Positions 9,319 through 15,769 of a DNA stretch of 64,000 nucleotides are shown here, piece by piece; position 1 is the first letter of the stretch; each line of letters starts with the position of its first letter. The position numbers and the translations under genes are program-made. Under the pieces are notes generated by a model that saw only the letters and a list, made by a program, of their open reading frames with translations, was not told the origin of the DNA and made no database searches. Source of the DNA: Halovibrio variabilis (GTDB lineage Bacteria; Pseudomonadota; Gammaproteobacteria; Pseudomonadales; Halomonadaceae); contig NZ_BJXV01000001.1 of NCBI RefSeq assembly GCF_007991175.1, positions 248,001 to 312,000 of the forward strand, written 5' to 3'.

Positions 9319-10692
9319 ATGTTTGGAATAAAAAGCAAAACACCCTCTGAAACCTCGCGTACCCCGTCAGCAGATACGCCAGAGAAAACGGCACTGAATC
9401 AGCACTACTGGATGCCGTTTAGCGCCAACCGCGATTTTCATGCCAACCCACGCGTGATTACCGGGGCGGAAGGGCGCTACTACATTGATGACCAGGGCCG
9501 TAAGCTGTTCGATTCGCTTTCGGGCCTATGGACCTGCGGCGCGGGGCATAACCGTGAAGAGATTCAAAAAGCCGTGGCGGCGCAGCTAGGCACCCTCGAC
9601 TTTGCCCCAGGTTTTCAGCTTGCCCATCCGCTGGCATTCAAACTGGCGGAAAAGGTCGCTAGTCTCACGCCTGCGGGTCTGGATCATGTGTTCTTCACCA
9701 ACTCAGGCTCAGAAGCCGCCGATACCTCGGTCAAGATGGCCAAGGCCTACTGGCGGTTAAAAGGTAAGCCTGAAAAAACCCGCATGATCGGCCGTGCCAA
9801 GGGCTACCACGGGGTGAATATTGGCGGCACCAGTCTGGGCGGTATCGGCGGTAACCGTAAACACTACGGCCAGCTGATGGACGTAACGCACCTTCCCCAC
9901 ACCCTTCAGGCGGGCTATGCCTACACCCAAGGCCAGGCGGAAACGGGCGCCGAGCTTGCCGATGCGCTGCTGGATCAAATCGCGCTCCATGATGCCTCTA
10001 CCATTGCGGCGGTGATTGTTGAGCCCATGTCCGGCTCGGCGGGGGTGATCGTGCCACCGAAAGGCTATCTGGATCGCCTGCGCGATATCTGCACTGCCCA
10101 TGATATTTTGCTGATTTTTGACGAGGTGATTACCGCCTTTGGCCGCAGCGGCGCAACCACCGGCGCCGAGGCCTTTGGTGTAACGCCGGATATCATGAAC
10201 GTGGCGAAGCAGATCACCAACGGCGCGATTCCCATGGGCGCAGTGATCGCCTCCAGCGAGATTTTCGACACCTTTATGCATGGCGGTGGCCCCCAGCATG
10301 CCGTCGAGTTCCCCCATGGCTACACCTACAGCGCTCACCCGGTGGCCTGTGCGGCGGGGTTGGCCGCGCTTGAAATGATGGAGCGCGAAAACTTCCCTGC
10401 CCAGGTGAATGCCATAGCGCCGAGCTTTGAGCGGAAGCTTCACGCCCTGAAAGGCCGCAACCACGTTGTCGATATTCGCAATTACGGCCTGGCTGGCGCA
10501 ATTCAGCTAACGCCCCGCGACGGCGACCCCATCATCCGCCCGCGTGATGCTCACATGGCGCTCTGGGAAGCAGGCTTCTATGTGCGCTATGGTGGTGACA
10601 CGCTGCAGTTTGGCCCTCCCTTTGGCACCACCGAGGCCGAGTTAGAGCGCCTGTTCGACGCCGTGGCAACCACCTTGGATTCATTAAAATAA
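9319..10692 (+). CDS. beta-alanine--pyruvate aminotransferase (omega-amino acid transaminase)
   Basis: Class III PLP-dependent aminotransferase, 457 aa from the chosen start, similar in length to Pseudomonas beta-alanine:pyruvate aminotransferase. Seen: QHYWMPFSANRDF near the N-terminus, GSEAADTSVKMAKAYWR, the PLP-contacting FDEVITAFGRSG and the Schiff-base Lys in NVAKQITNGAIPMGAV. It converts beta-alanine (from uracil) to malonate semialdehyde, or the methyl homologue from thymine. ATG 9319 is preferred because GGAGC stands 8 bases upstream; in-frame ATGs at 9280 and 9304 are possible. It is followed after 48 bases by the semialdehyde dehydrogenase gene, a usual pairing. Confidence 0.88.
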   Translation: MFGIKSKTPSETSRTPSADTPEKTALNQHYWMPFSANRDFHANPRVITGAEGRYYIDDQGRKLFDSLSGLWTCGAGHNREEIQKAVAAQLGTLDFAPGFQLAHPLAFKLAEKVASLTPAGLDHVFFTNSGSEAADTSVKMAKAYWRLKGKPEKTRMIGRAKGYHGVNIGGTSLGGIGGNRKHYGQLMDVTHLPHTLQAGYAYTQGQAETGAELADALLDQIALHDASTIAAVIVEPMSGSAGVIVPPKGYLDRLRDICTAHDILLIFDEVITAFGRSGATTGAEAFGVTPDIMNVAKQITNGAIPMGAVIASSEIFDTFMHGGGPQHAVEFPHGYTYSAHPVACAAGLAALEMMERENFPAQVNAIAPSFERKLHALKGRNHVVDIRNYGLAGAIQLTPRDGDPIIRPRDAHMALWEAGFYVRYGGDTLQFGPPFGTTEAELERLFDAVATTLDSLK

Positions 10693-10740
10693 GATTCGTT
10701 AGCATAAGTTCGCTGGCACAACCGATTACGGAGCGTAAAT

Positions 10741-12237
10741 ATGAGCGTTGTTTCCCACCTGATTAACGGTGAGTTAGTCGACAGTAACCGCACGCTGGAT
10801 GTTACCAATCCCTCAACGGGCAAAGTGATTCGTCAAGTGGCAGATGCCAATGCCGCTGACGTAGAGCGTGCCATTGCGGCTGCCCAGGCTGCGTTCCCTG
10901 CCTGGCGCGATACACCGCCCGCCAAACGCGCCCAGGTGATGTACCGCTTTAAACAGCTGCTAGAAGATAACGCTGACCGCCTGGTAAAACTGGTTAGCGA
11001 AGAGCATGGCAAAACCCCTGAAGACGCCATGGGTGAACTCAAGCGCGGTATCGAAAATGTCGAGTACGCCTGCGGCGTGCCGGAGCTCCTGAAAGGCGAG
11101 TATTCCCATAACGTGGGGCCGGGCATTGATGCCTGGTCCAACTTTCAGCCTTTGGGCGTGGTGGCGGGCATTACCCCGTTTAACTTCCCCTGCATGGTGC
11201 CGCTGTGGATGTACCCGATGGCGATAGCCTGCGGTAACACCTTTATTCTCAAGCCATCAGAAAAAGATCCTTCAGCGGCCATGGCCATTGCCGAACTGCT
11301 TCAAGACGCTGGGCTACCCAAAGGCGTGATGAACGTGATTCACGGTGGGCGCGAAGCGGTGGAAACGCTGCTGGATGCCAAGGCTGTTAAAGCCATTTCG
11401 TTTGTCGGCTCCACGCCGGTAGCCGAAGCGATCTATACCCGCGGTTCTGCCGCTGGCAAACGCGTGCAGGCGTTGGGAGGGGCGAAGAACCATGCCGTGG
11501 TGCTGCCTGACGCGGATTTGGAAAACGCCGCCAACACGCTAATGGGCGCGGCGTTTGGTAGCTGTGGCGAGCGCTGTATGGCGATCTCGGTGGCAGTTTG
11601 TGTCGGCGATGCCACAGCAGACCGCCTCGTTGAAACGCTGCTGCCCAAAATTGCCGAGCTAAAGGTTGGCCCCGGCACCCGCAAAGGGCTGGATATGGGG
11701 CCGCTGGTCACCGCCGAGCACCGCGATAAAGTGTTGGGCTTTATCGACGATGGTGTGAAGGCAGGCGCTAAGCTGGTCGCCGATGGCCGTGATCTTCAAG
11801 TCGCTGACCATGAAGAGGGCTATTTCGTGGGTGGCTGTCTTTTCGATAACGTCACCGCTGAGATGCGGATCTACCAGGAAGAGATTTTTGGACCGGTGCT
11901 GTGCGTGGTGCGGGTCGGCAGCTTAGATGATGCCATGCAGCTGGTTAACGACCACGAATACGGCAATGGCACCTGCCTGTTTACCCGCGATGGCGAAGCC
12001 GCCCGGCGCTTTACCGACGCTATCGAGGTGGGCATGGTCGGTGTGAATGTGCCGCTACCGGTGCCCGTGGCCTACCATAGCTTTGGTGGCTGGAAGCGTT
12101 CGCTGTTTGGTGATTTACACGCCTACGGCCCCGACTCGGTACGCTTCTATACCCGCCGCAAAGCCGTTTCCCAGCGCTGGCCTTCCGTGAGTGAAGCCAC
12201 ACAGGCTGAGTTCTCATTTCCCGCCAATCAAAGTTGA
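10741..12237 (+). CDS. mmsA: CoA-acylating methylmalonate-semialdehyde dehydrogenase
   Basis: Aldehyde dehydrogenase superfamily, 498 aa. It oxidises malonate or methylmalonate semialdehyde with NAD+ and CoA to acetyl-CoA or propionyl-CoA plus CO2. Seen: TPFNFPCMVPLWMYPMAIAC, FVGSTPVAEAIY, catalytic Cys in FGSCGERCMAIS, EEIFGPVLCVVR and VPVPVAYHSFGGWKRSLFGD, all typical of the MmsA branch. It is the last gene before a clear rho-independent terminator and consumes the product of the upstream aminotransferase. Valine or inositol breakdown can use the same enzyme, but the neighbours point to pyrimidine/beta-alanine catabolism. Confidence 0.93.
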   Translation: MSVVSHLINGELVDSNRTLDVTNPSTGKVIRQVADANAADVERAIAAAQAAFPAWRDTPPAKRAQVMYRFKQLLEDNADRLVKLVSEEHGKTPEDAMGELKRGIENVEYACGVPELLKGEYSHNVGPGIDAWSNFQPLGVVAGITPFNFPCMVPLWMYPMAIACGNTFILKPSEKDPSAAMAIAELLQDAGLPKGVMNVIHGGREAVETLLDAKAVKAISFVGSTPVAEAIYTRGSAAGKRVQALGGAKNHAVVLPDADLENAANTLMGAAFGSCGERCMAISVAVCVGDATADRLVETLLPKIAELKVGPGTRKGLDMGPLVTAEHRDKVLGFIDDGVKAGAKLVADGRDLQVADHEEGYFVGGCLFDNVTAEMRIYQEEIFGPVLCVVRVGSLDDAMQLVNDHEYGNGTCLFTRDGEAARRFTDAIEVGMVGVNVPLPVPVAYHSFGGWKRSLFGDLHAYGPDSVRFYTRRKAVSQRWPSVSEATQAEFSFPANQS

Positions 12238-12265
12238 CGTCTTGGGGTAACTAAGACATCTTCTC

Positions 12266-12296
12266 AGCACCGTCGCCCTGCGATGGTGCTTTTTTT
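12266..12296 (+). terminator. rho-independent terminator after mmsA
   Basis: A ten-base stem, AGCACCGTCG paired with CGATGGTGCT (one G-T wobble), has the loop CCCTG and is followed by seven T. It separates mmsA from the regulator gene downstream. Confidence 0.88.
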
Positions 12297-12332
12297 GGTG
12301 CGTATGTTTAGACGTAAAGGGATGAGACCAGC

Positions 12333-12953
12333 GTGGCGAGAACACAGGACGAAATTCGGCAAACCAACGTTAAGAAGATTCTCCAAGCCGCAGAGCAGCT
12401 GTTTGCCGAAAAGGGCTACGCCGGTGCCTCCATGGGGGAAATTGCCCAGTTGGCCGAACTTCCCAAGTCCAACGTGCACTACTACTTCTCTACCAAAAAA
12501 GCGCTCTACCAGGATGTGTTGCTGGAGCTTTTGGAAGTCTGGAAGCAGGATGCGCTTTGCTTTGAGCTCTACGATGATCCCCGCGTGGTGCTCTCCAGCT
12601 ATATTCGCGCCAAGATGAACCACTCCCGCAATCGCGCCCACGGCTCAAAGGTGTGGGCGGCTGAAGTCATGCAGGGCGCGCCCATTCTTAAAGAGCGCCT
12701 GCGCGACAACCTCTATGAATGGGCCAAGCTCAAAGAGTCGAAAATTCGCGAGTGGGTCGAGTCAGGTCAGATCAATCCCGTTGAGCCATCTTATCTTCTT
12801 TATATGATTTGGGCCTCCACCCAGCACTACGCCGACTTCGACTACCAAATCTGTCTGCTCAACGACGACCAACCGCTGGACGATCTGCAGTTCGAAAAAG
12901 CTGTGCAGTCGGTGACTTCAGTGATTTTGCGAGGGATTGGGCTGACGGCTTAG
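12333..12953 (+). CDS. rutR: TetR-family regulator, RutR-like
   Basis: 206-aa TetR-type repressor. The N-terminal helix-turn-helix (residues 10-55; AEKGYAGASMGEIAQLAELP and NVHYYFSTKKALYQ) is followed by a C-terminal domain of the RutR/YcdC kind (WAAEVMQGAPIL, WASTQHYADFDYQI). RutR senses uracil/thymine in E. coli. GTG start at 12333, with AAAGGGA about 9 bases upstream. It is encoded just after the aminotransferase/dehydrogenase pair. I found no exact copy of the E. coli RutR box (TTGACCANNTGGTCAA) in the surrounding intergenic DNA. The last 20 codons are repeated twice downstream (see the repeat entries). Confidence 0.85.
   Translation: MARTQDEIRQTNVKKILQAAEQLFAEKGYAGASMGEIAQLAELPKSNVHYYFSTKKALYQDVLLELLEVWKQDALCFELYDDPRVVLSSYIRAKMNHSRNRAHGSKVWAAEVMQGAPILKERLRDNLYEWAKLKESKIREWVESGQINPVEPSYLLYMIWASTQHYADFDYQICLLNDDQPLDDLQFEKAVQSVTSVILRGIGLTA
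12888..12953 (+). repeat. 3' end of rutR, copy 1 (intact, within the gene)
   Basis: This is the original of a sequence found again at 14498-14563 and 15698-15760. It codes for the last residues of RutR (FEKAVQSVTSVILRGIGLTA) and the stop. Compared with it, copy 2 is identical at 54 of 60 aligned bases (from TTCGAAAAAG on) and copy 3 at about 45 of 60. Confidence 0.9.
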
Positions 12954-12980
12954 GTGACTAAAGATGGCTTGAAAGCTTAT

Positions 12981-13024
12981 AAGTAGACACCTAGACTATG
13001 TTTATATAGTCTAGGTGTCTACTT
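12981..13024. promoter_or_regulatory. perfect 19-base inverted repeat, probable AbiEi operator
   Basis: Arms 12981-12999 and 13006-13024 are perfect complements (AAGTAGACACCTAGACTAT and its reverse complement), with the spacer GTTTAT. It directly abuts the GTG start of the antitoxin gene. AbiEi antitoxins are known to repress their own operon by binding inverted repeats at the promoter, so this is the expected operator. The TATA-rich centre may also be the -10 region. Confidence 0.75.
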
Positions 13025-13564
13025 GTGGATCAAAAAATCGCTCGCCAACGGTTGGATGCCTGGGATCGCCAGGGGCGCACTATCTTCACGCTGAGAGATA
13101 TCGCCAAGCTGTTCCATGAGGATAGCCCGAAAACGCTGCAAGAAGGTGTGAACCGCCTCCGTCGTCATGGAGTGCTTGAAGGTGTTGCGCGGGGTATCTA
13201 TCACTATGCGCTATCTCGAACTCCAGATGCTTATCTGCTGGAGCGTATCGCTCGTGCCATGCGGCGCGGCGAATACAACTATGTTTCTTTAGAGTCTGCC
13301 TTATCTGAATACGGCGCCATCTCACAGATTCCGGTTGATCGACTGACTGTTATGACGACCGGCCGAAAGGGAACCTACCGCACACCTTATGGCACCATTG
13401 AGTTCACCCACACAAGCCGCCCAATCACTGAATTGATGGAGCGCATGAAAGATATTGGCCGCCCCCTCAAAATCGCGACGCCTGAAGCCGCTTGGGCTGA
13501 CCTTAAACGCGTAGGGAGAAATACCCACTTAGTGGATGTCGAGGTGCTAAATGAGCCGGATTGA
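13025..13564 (+). CDS. abiEi: type IV antitoxin AbiEi
   Basis: 179-aa antitoxin of the AbiE type IV toxin-antitoxin system. An N-terminal winged-helix region (TLRDIAKLFHEDSPKTLQEGVNRLRRHG) is followed by a C-terminal AbiEi domain (YNYVSLESALSEYG, GTIEFTHTSRPI, IATPEAAWADL). GTG 13025 lies immediately beside the inverted repeat, with no Shine-Dalgarno sequence; the message may be leaderless, or the start may be later (for example TTG 13052). It overlaps the toxin gene by 14 bases, as usual for this pair. Base composition is a little poorer in GC than its neighbours, consistent with acquisition. Confidence 0.88.
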   Translation: MDQKIARQRLDAWDRQGRTIFTLRDIAKLFHEDSPKTLQEGVNRLRRHGVLEGVARGIYHYALSRTPDAYLLERIARAMRRGEYNYVSLESALSEYGAISQIPVDRLTVMTTGRKGTYRTPYGTIEFTHTSRPITELMERMKDIGRPLKIATPEAAWADLKRVGRNTHLVDVEVLNEPD

Positions 13565-14483
13565 GCCTGGTGATTATGAACAGCTAGTGGCGAGGGCAAT
13601 GGAGGATCCCGCGCGTAAAGCGATGCGTCCGGTGATTGAAAAGGAGCTGCTTCACTTTGATATTTTGTATGCTCTGGACCGGGAGGGGTTGTTAGATGCA
13701 CTGACGTTCCAGGGCGGGACTTGCTTGCGGCTTTGCCGGGGATCGCCCAGATTTAGTGAGGATCTCGATTTTGTGGGTGACCGGGGCTTCAAACGCGAAG
13801 ACTTTACGCGGATCAAAGAGTGTATTGAAGATTACGTTAGTCGCCGCTATCGCCTTGAGGTCACGGTGAAAGCACCTAAAGAACTCAGAGACGATCCTCG
13901 ATACGCCGATGTAAGAGTCGATAAGTGGCAGGTTGCCGTCGTAACCGCACCCATGCGACCAGACATTCCGAAGCAGCGAATCAAGCTGGAGATCGCAAAC
14001 ATTCCTGCTTATACCCGCGAGGCGCATGCTATCCAAGTTCACTATCCTTTTCTGCCTGATGGGTACAGTGATCTATTGGTGGTCACTGAGAGTAACGATG
14101 AGATCATGGCAGACAAGCTCGTCTCATTGGTAAACACCAAAAAGTATGTACGCCACCGGGATATCTGGGATCTGCAGTGGTTAAAACAGCAGGGCGCAGC
14201 ACTTAACCTTGATTTACTCCAGCGCAAACTTGCCGATTATAGCGTTGAAGGTTACTCAGCCAAGGCTCGCGGCATGATCGAGCGTTTGCCAAACATCATT
14301 TCAGGCACCGACTTCCACGCTGAAATGACGAGATTTCTACCCACTGACACGTTAGCGCGAACGCTGGAGAACCCGCGATTTGCTGACTTTCTAACGCGAG
14401 AACTCGCAACGATGCTTGGTTCGGTTGTAGCAACGTTGGACGGGCCTGATCCAAATACATCGCCTCCTGAGTTTAAGCTTTGA
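13551..14483 (+). CDS. abiEii: type IV toxin AbiEii (nucleotidyltransferase)
   Basis: 310-aa toxin of the DUF1814/AbiEii nucleotidyltransferase family. The hallmark GGTCLRLCRGSPRFSEDLDF spans residues 55-74 and supplies the catalytic Asp pair (71 and 73). A downstream Lys/Asp motif (DKLVSLVNTKKYVRHRDIWD) is also in place, so the enzyme looks intact. The family blocks growth by modifying RNA, and AbiE systems give abortive phage resistance or stabilise mobile DNA. The gene ends only 17 bases before a second copy of the rutR 3' end, so the AbiE pair fills almost the whole space between repeat copies. Confidence 0.9.
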   Translation: MSRIEPGDYEQLVARAMEDPARKAMRPVIEKELLHFDILYALDREGLLDALTFQGGTCLRLCRGSPRFSEDLDFVGDRGFKREDFTRIKECIEDYVSRRYRLEVTVKAPKELRDDPRYADVRVDKWQVAVVTAPMRPDIPKQRIKLEIANIPAYTREAHAIQVHYPFLPDGYSDLLVVTESNDEIMADKLVSLVNTKKYVRHRDIWDLQWLKQQGAALNLDLLQRKLADYSVEGYSAKARGMIERLPNIISGTDFHAEMTRFLPTDTLARTLENPRFADFLTRELATMLGSVVATLDGPDPNTSPPEFKL

Positions 14484-14497
14484 AGCCCATCTGCCTG

Positions 14498-14563
14498 CCA
14501 TTCGAAAAAGTCGTGTAGTCGGTGACTTCGGTGATTTTGCGCGGGATTGGGCTGACGGCATAA
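14498..14563 (+). repeat. 3' end of rutR, copy 2 (relic)
   Basis: Read in the rutR frame this gives FEKVV, an amber stop, then SVTSVILRGIGLTA and a TAA stop. From 14501 it matches copy 1 at 54 of 60 bases. Most differences are silent, which suggests it came from another rutR allele rather than being a recent copy of the local gene. Only the end of rutR is present. Confidence 0.85.
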
Positions 14564-14603
14564 GTTATCTAAGTGTTCTAGCTGATCTGAAAAGGGGTTA
14601 ATG

Positions 14604-15059
14604 ATGGACAATACTGGACAGCCTATTATCGGTGTTGGCGCTATTCTTGTCCGCCCAGACGGAGCCGTGCTGCTTGGGTATCGCGATAAGCCTGGAGAAT
14701 CGGCGTGTTGGTGTTTGCCCGGCGGTCATGTTGATGCGGGCGAGTCATTTGAGACGGCGGCTGTTCGCGAAATTTCAGAAGAAACGGGTATTACCGAGCT
14801 GCAACGTTTTAAGTTGCTGGCAATAACTCAGAACCTGAATAGTGCAGTCTCTATAGTGACAGGGGCAGTAATCGCCCACGTGAATCAGGATGCTGAAGCA
14901 TTACTGCTTGAGCCGGAAGTTTTTGCTGAATGGTGCTGGTTTAGCCCCGGTTCACTTCCCACGCCGTTATTCCCGGCCAGCCAGGCGGTACTTGCACACT
15001 GGCAGGGCCATGAATCGCCCACCGGTTGGCAGACGTACCCCATCGCGCCAGTAGAGTAA
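14604..15059 (+). CDS. Nudix hydrolase
   Basis: 151-aa Nudix-fold pyrophosphohydrolase. The Nudix box runs from GGHVDAGESFETAA through VREISEETGI (about residues 45-68), with all catalytic Glu residues present; the Trp-Cys-Leu-Pro before it is typical of MutT/ADP-sugar-type members. ATG 14604 is favoured over 14601 because AAAAGGGG sits 6 bases upstream of it. The substrate cannot be named from sequence. It stands alone between two rutR relics, 40 bases after copy 2, so it appears to be acquired cargo. Confidence 0.85.
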   Translation: MDNTGQPIIGVGAILVRPDGAVLLGYRDKPGESACWCLPGGHVDAGESFETAAVREISEETGITELQRFKLLAITQNLNSAVSIVTGAVIAHVNQDAEALLLEPEVFAEWCWFSPGSLPTPLFPASQAVLAHWQGHESPTGWQTYPIAPVE

Positions 15060-15065
15060 ATCTCG

Positions 15066-15326
15066 CTATGTAGAGAGCAAGCTTTCCATAGACACTGACG
15101 TATCAAACTTATGCCGCTTACGCGACAGTAACGTGCGGAACTTGCGCATATTGTCGCCGGCATAGAGCACACGATCGCAGAATCGTTCGTACTCATCTAA
15201 ATCAGCCACCGTCACGATTAATACAAAGTCACATTCGCCAGTTACCTGGTAGCACTGCTTCACTTCAGGTGCGTTTACCGCTGACGTTAAGAACCGTTGG
15301 TAGAGTGATTTCTTATCTCGCTCCAT
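15066..15326 (-). pseudogene. truncated Lrp/AsnC-family regulator, effector domain only
   Basis: 86 residues match only the C-terminal ligand-binding (RAM) domain of Lrp/AsnC regulators: VKQCYQVTGECDFVLIVTV and LDEYERFCDR are characteristic. The DNA-binding half is missing and a stop codon lies in frame just before the ATG at 15326. A GGAG sequence 10 bases upstream means a stand-alone RAM-domain protein could still be made, but a gene fragment is more likely. Such regulators often sit beside amino-acid exporters; a scrap of membrane protein follows at 15512-15631. Confidence 0.7.
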
Positions 15327-15511
15327 CGTGACTTACTCCAACATATCTAGGCATTGCCCGAGAGCGTTAGGGTTGAGCAGCGCGCCATCTCCCGTTCGAT
15401 AATCCTCGCGTCGCGCAACCGCTTAACCGGCTTTAAATAGGCAGATCAGGTAGCTGGTGATACGCCCTTGAGTGTCGAGCAAGTAACGGTGCTAGGCGCT
15501 AATGCTGGTAG

Positions 15512-15631
15512 GGCACTCAATGTCTTGAGGTGGCTGACGTGCCGGGCGTCTTGTGGGCACGGTTGTTGTTTGCCATTGTGGTGGTCGCGGTTATTGCCCG
15601 CTGGCCCAAAGTCACGTTGCTTAATAAATAA
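15512..15631 (+). pseudogene. remnant of an unidentified membrane protein (C-terminal end)
   Basis: An open stretch of 39 codons ends in TAA and contains one clear membrane helix (WARLLFAIVVVAVIARW) followed by a short basic tail. It is closed by a stop at its upstream end and has no plausible start, so it reads like the C-terminus of a longer transporter. I cannot name the family. The rest of 15327-15700 shows no gene. Confidence 0.35.
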
Positions 15632-15697
15632 GCAGTTACGGTTTTAGAGATGCTTTGAGCTGGCACACTCTCGGCAGGCTGGCCCCAGGCCAACCTG

Positions 15698-15760
15698 CCG
15701 TTCGGAAAAGCCATCCAGTCTTTTACCTCTGCGATCTTGAGAAGTATTAGGCTGACGGCT
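15698..15760 (+). repeat. 3' end of rutR, copy 3 (diverged relic)
   Basis: In the rutR frame from 15701 this gives FGKAIQSFTSAILRSIRLTA, identical at 14 of 20 residues to the end of the intact RutR; the DNA matches at about 45 of 60 bases. No stop codon follows. It lies 10 bases from the 3' end of the TonB receptor gene and marks the right edge of the patchwork that begins in rutR. Confidence 0.7.
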
Positions 15761-15769
15761 GATGTCGTC

